Origin: Caulobacter sp. SL161
GTDB lineage: Bacteria > Pseudomonadota > Alphaproteobacteria > Caulobacterales > Caulobacteraceae
DNA: 64,000 nucleotides
NCBI RefSeq assembly: GCF_026672375.1
Contig: NZ_JAPPRA010000001.1
Location: forward strand, 186,001 to 250,000
Direction: 5' to 3'
This document shows positions 16,454-24,870 of this stretch, one piece after another. A program made the translations under genes and the position numbers. Every line of letters starts with the position of its first letter. Position 1 is the stretch's first letter. Under the pieces are notes generated by a model, which saw nothing but the letters and a program-made list of their open reading frames with translations, had not been told where the DNA came from and did not search any database.

Positions 16454-16951
16454 CTAAAGCCGCCGCTCCAGATACGTCACCGTCTTCTTCCCGCCATGGA
16501 TCTCGGCCGTCCCCACCGGGACAAAGCCAAGCGCCGCATGGAAGGCGTCCGAGGCGGGATTGGGCGGGTCGGAATTGACCTCGCAGACGATCCGCTCGTG
16601 TCCCGCCGCCTTGGCCGCGGCGAAGAGGTCGTCATAGAGCGCCTTGGCCAGCCCCCTGCCCCGCGCACTGTCGGCGACGACGATGCGGTCGACATAGACG
16701 AACGTCGGATAGCGGGCGCGGAACCACAGGAAGTTGGGGCTGTCGTAGTCGGCGTCCTGGTCGAAGGTCAGCAAGAGGGCGTCGGCCACGCCCACACGCC
16801 GCGCCAGGAACGCCTGTGCGACCAGATGCGCCAGCCGTTCGGGCTCCAGCCAGGACAATTCCACGGCGTGGGCGTTGTTCAGCGCCAGCAGCGCCGCGCC
16901 GTCGGGCGCGTTCAGATCAGCGAGGGCGAGGGGGATCGAAAGTCGGCTCAT
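16454..16951 (-). CDS. GNAT family N-acetyltransferase
   Basis: This 165-residue protein has the GNAT core: FVYVDRIVVADSARGRGLAKALYDDLFAAAKAAGHERIVCEVNSDPPNPASDAFHAALGFVPVGTAEI. The RGRGLA acetyl-CoA loop and the NP..SDAFHAALGF motif are clear. The N-terminal third resembles the predicted acetyltransferases that start with DLNAPDGAALLALNNAHAVELSWL. The substrate is unknown. It stands alone on the minus strand, convergent with tldD. Confidence 0.87.
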   Translation of the reverse strand: MSRLSIPLALADLNAPDGAALLALNNAHAVELSWLEPERLAHLVAQAFLARRVGVADALLLTFDQDADYDSPNFLWFRARYPTFVYVDRIVVADSARGRGLAKALYDDLFAAAKAAGHERIVCEVNSDPPNPASDAFHAALGFVPVGTAEIHGGKKTVTYLERRL

Positions 16952-17090
16952 AACGTCACCTGCGCCTGGGTCCCACGGCGGACGGGTCGCGGCCCGGCGC
17001 CACCTTGCAAAGGTTTAATCCACCTGTCCGGCTTGTAACTTTCCTCAACGGCGCCCGGCGGGCACCGTCGATCTCAGGACGCCATTGTCC

Positions 17091-17227
17091 GGACCTTTCG
17101 GGTTGGGAACGGAAGCGGTCCCCGCGGTTTGAGCCACCGCGAGGACCGTCCCACCCGAAGGTGAGACGTGGTCCCCTCCACGTCTCCGCGAGGGGCCCCG
17201 GATCGTCGCCGGGGCCCCTCTTTGCTT
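17091..17227 (+). ncRNA. Candidate structured small RNA with terminator
   Basis: Three consecutive strong helices lie in a 289-bp gap between two minus-strand genes. Helix 1: an outer stem of 17093-17108 with 17149-17162 (two bulges) encloses a hairpin of 17116-17128 with 17136-17148 (12 pairs, one mismatch, loop 17129-17135), leaving a 7-base bulge at 17109-17115. Helix 2: 9 perfect pairs, 17163-17171 with 17178-17186, C-rich loop. Helix 3: a 12-bp stem at 17190-17220 followed by TTTGCTT on the plus strand. The U-tract orientation suggests a plus-strand transcript. I do not recognise it as 6S, SRP, RNase P or tmRNA, and no convincing promoter was found. Confidence 0.45.
17190..17227 (+). terminator. 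Strong GC hairpin with plus-strand T-tract
   Basis: A 12-bp perfect stem (GAGGGGCCCCGG at 17190-17201 with CCGGGGCCCCTC at 17209-17220) has a 7-base loop and is followed by TTTGCTT. The T-rich side is on the plus strand, where no protein gene is upstream. The same hairpin without a T-run lies just beyond the stop of the minus-strand POT transporter and could also help end that transcript. Confidence 0.6.
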
Positions 17228-17240
17228 AGGTCGCCCCGCT

Positions 17241-19121
17241 TTAGGCCTTCTTGGGCGCGCCGACGTCGTCGGCGCCGTGCGACCACTTCTTGAGGACCGG
17301 CGACAGCAAGAGGAAGCCGATCCCGATCGCGACCGCCACCAGGCCGATGATGTTGAAGACCTTCAGCGACGCGGCCAGGGCCGCGCCGGGGTCCAGCACC
17401 TGGCCGCCGACCGTCTCGGTGGCCGCCAGACCGGCGATCTTGCCGCCGACCCACTGGGCGATCGCCACGGCCAGGAACCAGACGGCCATCATGAACGACA
17501 CCACCGAGGCGGGCGACAGCTTGGTCATCTGCGACAGGCCGACCGGCGACATGCACAGCTCGCCGGTGGTGTGCAGCATGTACATCAGCACCAGGAAGAT
17601 CAGCGGCAGCTTGAAGGCGCCGTCGGCGAAGGTGGAGCCCCACTGCAACAGCAGGAAGCCCGCGCCGACCTGGATCAGGGCCAGGCCGAACTTGATCACC
17701 GGATTTGGATCCTTGCCGCGCGCGCCCAGGAACGTCCAGACCGCCGCGAACACGGGCGCGAAGATCAGGATCCAGCCAGCGTTCAGCGCCTGGGTCTGCG
17801 GGGCGTTGAAGCTGGTGTCGACCCAGAAGGTCGAAGCCGCGTCGATACCCGCCTTGGCCAGCTGATCGGGCGTGGCCAGGGTCACCGCGCCGCTGAACAG
17901 CCGGACCGGCTCGCGGACGAGATCCAGCTGGACATTGGTGGCGGCGAACAGGCTGAGCGACGAGCCGGCCTGTTCGAACAGGGTCCAGAACACCACCGCG
18001 CCGAAGATCAGGAACACGGCCAGCGCCAGGCGCTCGCGCTCTTCCTTGGCGCACTTGGTGAACATGAAGAAGCCGATATAGCCCAGCGAGGCCAGGATGC
18101 CGATGTTGAGGGCGACCCCGACGATGGCGTTGAACTGCACCAGGAAGAAGATCCCGATGAGGCCCACCAGAGACAAGCCGTAGATGGCCAGCTCGCGGTT
18201 GATGGGACCGGCGACCTTTTCCTTCAGCACCTTGGGCTCCGGCGGCTCGGCCTTGCCGTCCAGCCAGGGCTTGCCCAGCACGAAGACGATGAAGCCGGCC
18301 AGCATGCCGATCCCGGCCAGGCCAAAGCCCGCCCACCAGCCGACATTGACGCCCAGCAGGCCGCAGAGGATCGAGGCCCAGAACGAGCCCAGGTTGATGC
18401 CGTAGTAGTAGAGGGTGAAGCCCGGATCCCGGCGCGGATCGCCCTGCGGATAGAGCTGGCCGACGATGGTCGAGATATTCGGCTTCAGGAAGCCGACGCC
18501 CAGGATGATCAGCGACAGCGAGAACCAGAAGATGTTCAGATACAGCGGGTCGCGACCGGTGACGTCCAGCTTGTAGTCCGACTTGGGCAGCACGGCGGGC
18601 AGCGGCGCGTTGGCGGGCAGGCCCTTGATCTCGAAATCGCCGACCTTGGTGGCGGCGACCTCGTAGGCCTTGCCGTCGATCACCAGCTTGGCCTCGCGGT
18701 TCTGACCGCGGCCCTCGGCCTGGAACTCATAGGTTGCGCCCTGATAGGTCAGGGTCTGGACAGCGGGCTTGCCTTCGACCGCCATGGCCAGGTGGCCGGC
18801 GACCAGAAGGACGGCGCCGAACGCCACGGCCTTGCGCGTGCCTAGCCACTTGTCGGCCAGGAAGCCGCCCAGCAGCGGCACCAGATAGACGAGCGCTGTG
18901 TAGGACCCGTAGTGCCCTGACGCCGTCTTCGGATCGAACAGGAAGTGCTGCGTGAGGTAGAAGATCAGGATCGCGCGCATGCCGTAGTAGGAGAAGCGCT
19001 CCCACATCTCGGCCAGGAAACAGATGATCAGGCCGCGCGGATGGCCTTTGAGCAATTGGACAAGGACCGGGATGCCGGTCACGAGCGTGACCAGGATGCC
19101 CACGGCGATAACGATGTTCAT
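17241..19121 (-). CDS. Proton-dependent peptide transporter (POT/PTR2 family)
   Basis: This inner-membrane proton-coupled importer of di- and tripeptides has 626 residues. The family signature EMWERFSYYGMRAILIFYL (ExxERFxYYG) is near residue 38. Further motifs are GGFLADKWLGTRKAV, GFLKPNISTIVGQLY, and GFTLYYYGINLGSFWASILCG. It is longer than many POTs because about 80 polar residues (roughly 113-195) are inserted between early helices, predicted to form an extracytoplasmic domain. The C-terminal half keeps the usual TGELCMSPVGLSQMTKLSP motif. It is a single-gene unit divergent from a 47-residue membrane protein gene. Confidence 0.93.
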   Translation of the reverse strand: MNIVIAVGILVTLVTGIPVLVQLLKGHPRGLIICFLAEMWERFSYYGMRAILIFYLTQHFLFDPKTASGHYGSYTALVYLVPLLGGFLADKWLGTRKAVAFGAVLLVAGHLAMAVEGKPAVQTLTYQGATYEFQAEGRGQNREAKLVIDGKAYEVAATKVGDFEIKGLPANAPLPAVLPKSDYKLDVTGRDPLYLNIFWFSLSLIILGVGFLKPNISTIVGQLYPQGDPRRDPGFTLYYYGINLGSFWASILCGLLGVNVGWWAGFGLAGIGMLAGFIVFVLGKPWLDGKAEPPEPKVLKEKVAGPINRELAIYGLSLVGLIGIFFLVQFNAIVGVALNIGILASLGYIGFFMFTKCAKEERERLALAVFLIFGAVVFWTLFEQAGSSLSLFAATNVQLDLVREPVRLFSGAVTLATPDQLAKAGIDAASTFWVDTSFNAPQTQALNAGWILIFAPVFAAVWTFLGARGKDPNPVIKFGLALIQVGAGFLLLQWGSTFADGAFKLPLIFLVLMYMLHTTGELCMSPVGLSQMTKLSPASVVSFMMAVWFLAVAIAQWVGGKIAGLAATETVGGQVLDPGAALAASLKVFNIIGLVAVAIGIGFLLLSPVLKKWSHGADDVGAPKKA

Positions 19122-19419
19122 ACGCTAGCCTTAGAACGTGACGAGAGGCGGAAACTGACCCCCCATTTGGTCAAATCGTCCCCGCCGGCCCCAATTTGGC
19201 GGCGAGAAGACCACGCGGGAGAGGGTTTCACAAGCAACGCCTTGCGTGGGCGCCAGAGCCCAGGCCCGCCATGCCCGATCCAGAACGGGAAACGGGCGAC
19301 GCAGATACCCCCGACCGCGACATTGCGCCCCCTTGATCGAAACCGCGAATTAAGGCGCTTTTAACCCTTGGGAGCGCGACCATCGCCCCAGCGTCCGCCA
19401 GAGACGCACGGAGGAAACC
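19122..19419. other. Divergent intergenic region upstream of POT transporter gene
   Basis: Nearly 300 bp lie between the POT gene start (minus) and the small gene at 19420 (plus). A short palindrome ATTTGGTCAAAT lies at about 19167-19178, within 60 bp of the POT start, and could be an operator. A more AT-rich stretch around 19345-19370 may hold the promoter of the small gene. No gene-sized frame with a good start was found. Confidence 0.35.
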
Positions 19420-19563
19420 ATGGCCTACGTCTCCTATGATCAGGCTGTTCACGCGACCGCAATTCGACCGCAACGCCGCCTCGCCTGGGGCCGGCTTCTG
19501 GCGCTCGCCGCCACGGTCGGGCTTTGGATTGGTCTGATCGCAGCGGTTCGGGCGATTCTCTGA
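19420..19563 (+). CDS. Small single-helix membrane protein (47 aa)
   Basis: An ATG at 19420 is preceded by a near-ideal ribosome binding site, GGAGGA, at 19410-19415 and opens a 47-codon frame ending TGA at 19561-19563. The product begins MAYVSYDQAVHATAIRPQRR, a basic segment, followed by one hydrophobic helix (LLALAATVGLWIGLIAAV) and a short RAIL end. It is unlike any family I know. The ribosome binding site and single clean helix make it likely to be translated, but it may be lineage-specific. It converges on gshA. Confidence 0.6.
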   Translation: MAYVSYDQAVHATAIRPQRRLAWGRLLALAATVGLWIGLIAAVRAIL

Positions 19564-19581
19564 TCAGCCTCTCGCGGACGA

Positions 19582-20943
19582 CTAGTACGCGCAGTCGGTG
19601 AAGACGCGATCGATGTCTCCGCCCCAGGCGCCGTTGTACAGCGACAAGAGCTTCTCGGCCGGGGTGATCCCGCTGTCGGCGATCTGCTCCAGCTCGCCCA
19701 TATAGATCGTCTCGTCCAGGAAGCCGCCGTTCAGCAGGGCGCGATTCTTGAGGCCAGACTTGGCGATCGCGACGAAGTCCTTGGCCACGTCCTGGACCGT
19801 GCGGCCCGCGACCTTGGCCTTGAGGCCAAGCTTGGGCACGTCGCGACGCAGGCCCTCGCGATCCTCGATCGTCCAGTCCTTGCAGAGGTCCCAGGCGGCG
19901 GCGAGCGCGGCGTGGTCATAGAAGACGCCGGTCCACAAGGCCGGCAGGGCGCACAGACGACTCCAGGGGCCGGCGTCGGCGCCGCGCATTTCCAGATAGG
20001 TCTTCAGGCGCACTTCGGGGAAGGCGGTCGTGGTGTGGTCGGCCCAGTCCTTCATCGTGGCGATCTCGCCCGGCAGCTCGGGCAGCTTGCCCTCGATGAA
20101 GTCGCGGAACGACCGGCCGGCCACATCGATGTACTTGTCGCCGCGTTTGACGAAGTACATCGGCACATCCAGCGCGTAGCGGGCGTAGCGCTCGAAATCG
20201 AAGCCGTCCTCGAACACGAAGTCCAGGAGGCCAGTCCGGTTGGGATCGGTGTCGGTCCAGACATTGGCCCGGGCTGACAGGAAGCCGTTGGGCTTACCTT
20301 CCGTGAACGGAGAATTGGCGAACAGGGCCGTGGCGATCGGCTGCAAAGCCAGGCTCATGCGGAACTTCGCGACCATGTCGGCTTCGCTGGAGAAGTCGAG
20401 ATTGGCCTGCACCGTGCAGGTGCGCAGCATCATGTCGAGGCCCAGATTGCCGACCTTGGGCATGTAGTTGCGCATGATCACGTAGCGCCCCTTGGGCATC
20501 ACCGGCACCTGCGCGCGCGTCCACTTGGGCGAGAAGCCCAGACCCGTAAAGCCCAGGCCCAGCTCGTCGGCGACGGTCTTGACCTCGTCCAGGTGCTGGC
20601 CGGTCTCCTCGCAGATCTCGTGCATGGTCGACAGCGGCGCGCCGGACAGTTCGAACTGTCCGCCCGGCTCCAGGCTGACATTGGCCCCGTTGCGCTCGAG
20701 GCCGATGATGACATCGCCCTCCATGACGGGCGTCCAGCCAAAGCGCTGCAGCCCGGTCAGCAGGGCGTGGACGCCCTTGTCCCCCTCGTAGGGAACCGGT
20801 TCGTGTGAGCCCAGATAGAAGCCGAACTTCTCGTGCTCGGCCCCCACACGGAAGGCCGCCTTGGGCTTGGAGCCCTTGGCGAAATAGGCGGTGAGGTCGT
20901 CGAGCGTCAGCTGACGCTCCTGAACGCTAGCGGTGTCGGCCAT
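19582..20943 (-). CDS. gshA: Glutamate-cysteine ligase (plant/alphaproteobacterial type)
   Basis: This enzyme catalyses ATP-dependent gamma-glutamylcysteine formation, the first step of glutathione synthesis. The 453-residue protein matches the GCS2/plant-type family: FRVGAEHEKFGF near residue 32, LEPGGQFELSGAPLSTMHEICEE near residue 93, MPKGRYVIMRNYMPKVGNLGLDMMLRTCTVQANLDF near residue 150, and EMRGADAGPWSRLCALPALWTGVFYD near residue 320. The start MADTASVQERQ fits relatives. It lies 142 bp downstream of rsmE on the same strand. Confidence 0.95.
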   Translation of the reverse strand: MADTASVQERQLTLDDLTAYFAKGSKPKAAFRVGAEHEKFGFYLGSHEPVPYEGDKGVHALLTGLQRFGWTPVMEGDVIIGLERNGANVSLEPGGQFELSGAPLSTMHEICEETGQHLDEVKTVADELGLGFTGLGFSPKWTRAQVPVMPKGRYVIMRNYMPKVGNLGLDMMLRTCTVQANLDFSSEADMVAKFRMSLALQPIATALFANSPFTEGKPNGFLSARANVWTDTDPNRTGLLDFVFEDGFDFERYARYALDVPMYFVKRGDKYIDVAGRSFRDFIEGKLPELPGEIATMKDWADHTTTAFPEVRLKTYLEMRGADAGPWSRLCALPALWTGVFYDHAALAAAWDLCKDWTIEDREGLRRDVPKLGLKAKVAGRTVQDVAKDFVAIAKSGLKNRALLNGGFLDETIYMGELEQIADSGITPAEKLLSLYNGAWGGDIDRVFTDCAY

Positions 20944-21085
20944 GCAAGCCGTCCCTCCCCAGGGTGTTGCGGTGCTGCGGAAAGAGAGGGCCCATGCTCT
21001 CCGCCGACGGCGATCCTAATCGGTCACGCCCAGTTGGGCGTTTTCTTTGCGAACCTCAAGGGGCCACCTTGAGCTTATCTGCGGA

Positions 21086-21802
21086 CTACCGCCAATCCCC
21101 GGCAGCAGCCTGCCAGAGAGTCATGGCCGAAATGGCCGCCGTGTCGGCGCGCAGGATGCGCGGGCCCAGCGACACCGGCGTGACGAAGGACAGCCCGCGC
21201 AGGCGCTCGCGCTCCTCGGGCGCGAAGCCGCCTTCGGGCCCGATCAGGATGGCGGCCGGGCCGCCGGTCCCCGCCAGGGCCTCGATCGCGGGCCTGGCGT
21301 CGCCGCCCTCGTCGCAGAAAACCAGGCGTCGGGCCGGATCCCAGCCGTCCAGGATCTTGTCCAGCTTCTCGGGGTCGGCCACCTCGGGCACGTCCAGGCG
21401 GCCGGTCTGCTCGGCGGCCTCCATGGCGATAGCGTCGAGACGCCCCAGCTTGACGAAATCGACATTGGTCCGGCGGGTAATGGTCAGGCGCACCCGGCGC
21501 GCGCCCAGCTCAGCGGCCTTCTCGACGATGGTCTCGACCCGACCGCGCTTGACCATGGCGACGATCAAATCAAGGTCCGGACCCAGATGCATCGGCCGCG
21601 TCTGTTCCTCGGCCTTCAGCAGGCAGCCGCGCTTGGTGGCCTCGATGATGGTCGCGCGCCACTCGCCGTCGCGGCCGTTGAACAGCAAAAGCTCGGCGCC
21701 GACTGACAGACGCATCACCGAGGTCAGGTAGCGCGACTGGTCGACGGTCGGGACGACGCCGGCCCCGGCGGAAAGGTCGTTGGGAACGAACAGACGGATC
21801 AT
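21086..21802 (-). CDS. rsmE: 16S rRNA (uracil-1498-N3)-methyltransferase
   Basis: RsmE methylates U1498 of 16S rRNA using SAM. The 238-residue protein has the N-terminal PUA-like part (MIRLFVPNDLSAGAGVV..QSRYLTSVMRLSVGAELLLFNGRDGEWRA) and the C-terminal SPOUT knot with AILIGPEGGFAPEERERL and SLGPRILRADTAAISAMTLWQA, both diagnostic. Glutathione synthesis (gshA) follows it on the same strand, an order common in alphaproteobacteria. The two may be co-transcribed across the 142-bp gap. Confidence 0.95.
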   Translation of the reverse strand: MIRLFVPNDLSAGAGVVPTVDQSRYLTSVMRLSVGAELLLFNGRDGEWRATIIEATKRGCLLKAEEQTRPMHLGPDLDLIVAMVKRGRVETIVEKAAELGARRVRLTITRRTNVDFVKLGRLDAIAMEAAEQTGRLDVPEVADPEKLDKILDGWDPARRLVFCDEGGDARPAIEALAGTGGPAAILIGPEGGFAPEERERLRGLSFVTPVSLGPRILRADTAAISAMTLWQAAAGDWR

Positions 21803-21904
21803 GCCGTCCTTCTAGCGCAACTCGAGCGCCTGAGGCGAAAGTGTAAAGCGGTTTCGCCGCCCGAAGGCGCGACAAATAGGGATTTTCGAGGGTAGGCTCG
21901 CCGG

Positions 21905-22666
21905 ATGAGCAAGTCCGACGACGACGAGGCCGAACTCGTCCAGCTGCAGCTGGCGCTGATCGCCCTGCAGAAAAAGGCCATCAAGGACGGCGACAAGATC
22001 CTCGTGGTCTTCGAGGGCCGCGACGCCGCCGGCAAGGACGGCGTGATCGCGAGGATCACCGAGCACCTGTCGCGGCGCGCCACCACGGTGGTGGCCCTGC
22101 CCAAGCCCACCGACCGCGAGCGCAGCGAGTGGTACTTCCAGCGCTATGTCGAATGGCTGCCGGCCTGCGGCGAGGCGGTTCTGTTCAACCGCTCCTGGTA
22201 CAATCGGGCGGGCGTCGAGCGGGTGATGGAGTTCTCGACGCCGCAGCAGCAGGAACAGTTCCTGCGCGACGTCCCGGCCTTCGAGCGGATGCTGGTTGAG
22301 AACGGCCTGCGCTATGTAAAGTTCTGGTTGGACATCAGCCGCGAGGAGCAGGCCAAGCGCCTGAAGTCCCGCCGCGAAGACCCGCTCAAGGCCTTCAAGA
22401 CCAGCCCTCTGGACGCCGTCGCCCAGGAGAAGTGGGACGACTACACCAAGGCCCGCGACGAGATGCTGATGCGCACCCACAGCGACATCGCGCCCTGGAT
22501 CTGCGTCCGCGCCGACCACAAGAAGGCCGCGCGGCTCAATGTGATCCGCTGGCTGCTGCATGCGGCGGGCGACAAGAAGATCGCCAAGGGCGTGGCCAAG
22601 CCCGATCCGGACGTGATCTTCCCGTTCGAGCCGGCGGCGCTGGAGGACGGCCGGCTGGCGCGGTAG
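21905..22666 (+). CDS. Polyphosphate kinase 2 family protein
   Basis: PPK2 enzymes transfer phosphate between polyphosphate and nucleotides (GDP/ADP or AMP). The 253-residue single-domain product has the Walker A FEGRDAAGKDG near residue 38, the lid-region motif NRSWYNRAGVERVM near residue 97, and KFWLDISREEQAKRLKSR. Single-domain length fits class I or III PPK2; nucleotide preference cannot be told. The start ATG at 21905 lies in a 102-bp divergent region with rsmE. It converges with the DUF1801 gene over a palindromic repeat. Confidence 0.93.
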   Translation: MSKSDDDEAELVQLQLALIALQKKAIKDGDKILVVFEGRDAAGKDGVIARITEHLSRRATTVVALPKPTDRERSEWYFQRYVEWLPACGEAVLFNRSWYNRAGVERVMEFSTPQQQEQFLRDVPAFERMLVENGLRYVKFWLDISREEQAKRLKSRREDPLKAFKTSPLDAVAQEKWDDYTKARDEMLMRTHSDIAPWICVRADHKKAARLNVIRWLLHAAGDKKIAKGVAKPDPDVIFPFEPAALEDGRLAR

Positions 22667-22669
22667 CTG

Positions 22670-22800
22670 CTCCCCCTCCGTCACGGCGCCTATCGGCGCG
22701 GCGCCACCTCCCCCGCGATGCGGGTGAGGAGGACGCAATCCTCTCCTGCCCCGCTTGCGGGGGAGGTGGCGCGCGGCGCAGCCGCGTGACGGAGGGGGTG
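22670..22800. repeat. Inverted pair of GCCCCCTCCG intergenic repeats
   Basis: The left copy CCCCCTCCGTCACG with a GGCGCC-TATC-GGCGC hairpin, then GCGCCACCTCCCCCG and CGGGTGAGGA, is followed by a full inverted copy ending CCGCGTGACGGAGGGGG. It lies between two convergent genes (ppk2 and DUF1801). The internal hairpin differs in sequence from that at 16330 but keeps its pairing. Confidence 0.85.
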
Positions 22801-22802
22801 TT

Positions 22803-23189
22803 CTAGGCCTTCCTCTTCCGCGCCTTCCGCTCCGCGGCGACCTCCGCGTTCCGCGCCACCCGATAGCGGACGATGTCTTCCACCAGATCCGGCGGCAGCG
22901 GCGCGTTCGGCTGGAAGCGGATCGTACCCTTGGCGGTCTCGAAGCCGGCCAGGCGCTCGGCGAACACGTCCATCACCGCACCGGGATAGAACGCGCAGTG
23001 CTTGGCCGCCGCGCCGAAGTGCGCAAGGTTCCCGTTCAGCTTGAAAGTCGGCAGGCCATAGCTGATCGCCTCGACGGCCTCTGGCGCGGCCGCGCGAATC
23101 TGGCCGCGCAACGTCTCCAAGGCCGCGCGCTGATCGGCGGGCAGCTTGGCCAGATAGTCGTCAACGGATGCGGCGGGGGGCTTCATCAT
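22803..23189 (-). CDS. DUF1801 domain protein
   Basis: This 128-residue protein matches DUF1801 (the YdhG/Fra-like fold): VDDYLAKLPADQRAALETLRGQIRAAAPEAVEAISYGLPTFKLNGNLAHFGAAAKHCAFYPG. The YGLPTFK and HCAFYPG motifs are typical. Members are sometimes called iron chaperones by analogy with Bacillus YdhG; the function here is not shown. The very basic C-terminus (AERKARKRKA) is notable. It lies 66 bp downstream of the S10 peptidase gene on the same strand. Confidence 0.85.
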   Translation of the reverse strand: MMKPPAASVDDYLAKLPADQRAALETLRGQIRAAAPEAVEAISYGLPTFKLNGNLAHFGAAAKHCAFYPGAVMDVFAERLAGFETAKGTIRFQPNAPLPPDLVEDIVRYRVARNAEVAAERKARKRKA

Positions 23190-23255
23190 CGATCACTTCT
23201 CTGTGGAATGGACGGAGGACGTTTGGCGAAGCGCCCCGCCGACACCACGCCTCGA

Positions 23256-24770
23256 CTATTTCGCGCCGTACAGGGCCATCACGTCCTTGCGGAACGCGGC
23301 CCCGCTGTCGGGGCGGCTGTAGAACATGTGGCCGCCTGCATAGTTGGACAGGATCACGCGGCCTTGGGCCGTCGCCGGCATGGCGTCGACGATCAGGCGC
23401 GAGGCGAAGAACGGGCACGACAGGTCGTTGTAGCCGTGCACGATCAGCACCTTCAGCTTGGGATCGACCGAGACGATCTTGCGCAGGTCGGTGACCGACT
23501 CGGTGTCGGGGCCGCGGCCGCGGTCCCATTGGCCGTTGACCTTGTAGGACAGCGCCTCATAGCGGGCCTCGGGCTTCCATCCGACGACGCGGGTGGTGAA
23601 GTCGACGATCGCGCTGGTGGTCGGGGCGATGATCGCGTCGAGGATCGGGTCGTTGACCTCCTGCTCCGGCGCGAACGGGAAGGGATCCAGCGAGGTGACG
23701 TTGCTGTCGTAGCGGCTGCCCAAGCGCCCCTTGTCACGGAAAACCTCGCGCAAGAACGACTGAGTCTCCAGGCGACCGCCCACGCGGCGGACATAGGTCG
23801 GATCCAGGCCGGTCATGGCCGAGACCTTGGCTGTCAGGCGATCTAGCGCGGCGGGGTCGGAGCCCCTCATCAGGTCGACCATGTACTCGCCGCGCGTATA
23901 GTCCTCGACCGCCTTGATGCTCTCGGGCGTGAGTTTACCGTCGCGCTCCAGCTTGGCCGCCGCGATCGACGGCAGGGTCCACATGGCCGGCAGCGGCGAG
24001 ATCTCCTGCGAGACCCGGCCGGCGCTGGTCAGCAGCGGCGAGACCAGCACCACGCCCTTCACCGCCACGCCGAGATCGGTTTGCAGGGTATAGGCCAGGC
24101 GCGGCCCCCGGAAGCCGCCATAGCTTTCGCCCACCAGATACTTCGGCGCGGTCAGGCGATCGGTCTTGACCAGATAGTCGAAGACGATCCGCGACAGGTA
24201 GTCGATGTCCTGCTTGACGCCATAGAAGCGCTTCTTGGTCTCGTCCTCATTGACCAGGGAGCGCGAGAAGCCGGTGCCAACGGGGTCGATGAAGACGAGG
24301 TCTGTGAAATCCAGCCACGAGGCCGGATTGTCGTCCAGCTTGCTGAAGTCCGAAGGACTGTCGCCCTCGGCGCCGAACTGCACGCGCTTGGGACCCAGGG
24401 CGAAGTTCAGATAGACGCTGGCCGCGCCCGGACCGCCGTTGAAGGCGAAGGTGATCGGACGCTTGGGATCGCGCGGACCGTCCAGGGTGTAGGCGGTGTA
24501 GACCACCTCGGCGATCTTCTTGCCCTTCTCGTCGCGCACCGGCAGGGCGCCGACCGTGGCGGTATAGGCCAGGGCCTTGCCGGCGAGGACGGTCGTCTGC
24601 TTGACCGACTTCTCGGCGGGGAACGCGGGCAGGTCCGACGCCGACTTTTCGGCCGCGGGCTTGTCGCCGCCCTTGTCCTGAGCGAAGGCGGCCGGAGCGA
24701 ACGCGCCCGGACCCGACAGAGCCGCGACGGCGACCAGGGCCAGCAGACCCGACCGGAAAGACTGTTTCAT
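23256..24770 (-). CDS. S10 family serine carboxypeptidase, exported
   Basis: This 504-residue product has a signal peptide (LLALVAVAALSGPGAFAPAAFA) and the S10 serine carboxypeptidase catalytic set: the nucleophile in VGESYGGFRGP, the aspartate in HGYNDLSCPFF, and the histidine in YAGGHMFYSRPDS near the C-terminus. FNGGPGAASVYLNF is the conserved oxyanion region, and VFIDPVGTGFSRS is also typical. It is likely periplasmic or secreted, removing C-terminal residues from peptides. The start (MKQSFRSGLLAL) gives a proper signal sequence. It is divergent from the DUF4153 gene. Confidence 0.92.
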   Translation of the reverse strand: MKQSFRSGLLALVAVAALSGPGAFAPAAFAQDKGGDKPAAEKSASDLPAFPAEKSVKQTTVLAGKALAYTATVGALPVRDEKGKKIAEVVYTAYTLDGPRDPKRPITFAFNGGPGAASVYLNFALGPKRVQFGAEGDSPSDFSKLDDNPASWLDFTDLVFIDPVGTGFSRSLVNEDETKKRFYGVKQDIDYLSRIVFDYLVKTDRLTAPKYLVGESYGGFRGPRLAYTLQTDLGVAVKGVVLVSPLLTSAGRVSQEISPLPAMWTLPSIAAAKLERDGKLTPESIKAVEDYTRGEYMVDLMRGSDPAALDRLTAKVSAMTGLDPTYVRRVGGRLETQSFLREVFRDKGRLGSRYDSNVTSLDPFPFAPEQEVNDPILDAIIAPTTSAIVDFTTRVVGWKPEARYEALSYKVNGQWDRGRGPDTESVTDLRKIVSVDPKLKVLIVHGYNDLSCPFFASRLIVDAMPATAQGRVILSNYAGGHMFYSRPDSGAAFRKDVMALYGAK

Positions 24771-24870
24771 CGATACCCCTCCACTGAGGGCGAAATTGCT
24801 ACGGCAAGCCGGAAAGCTTCACAACCTGGCGCCAACGTGATCGTGTGGGCGCAAACGGGAGGACCTCGCC

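Noticed and set aside
21027..21047. CGCCC-AGTT-GGGCG followed by TTTTCTTT on the plus strand
   Set aside because: Only a 5-bp stem and no plus-strand gene upstream; not enough to claim a terminator or RNA.
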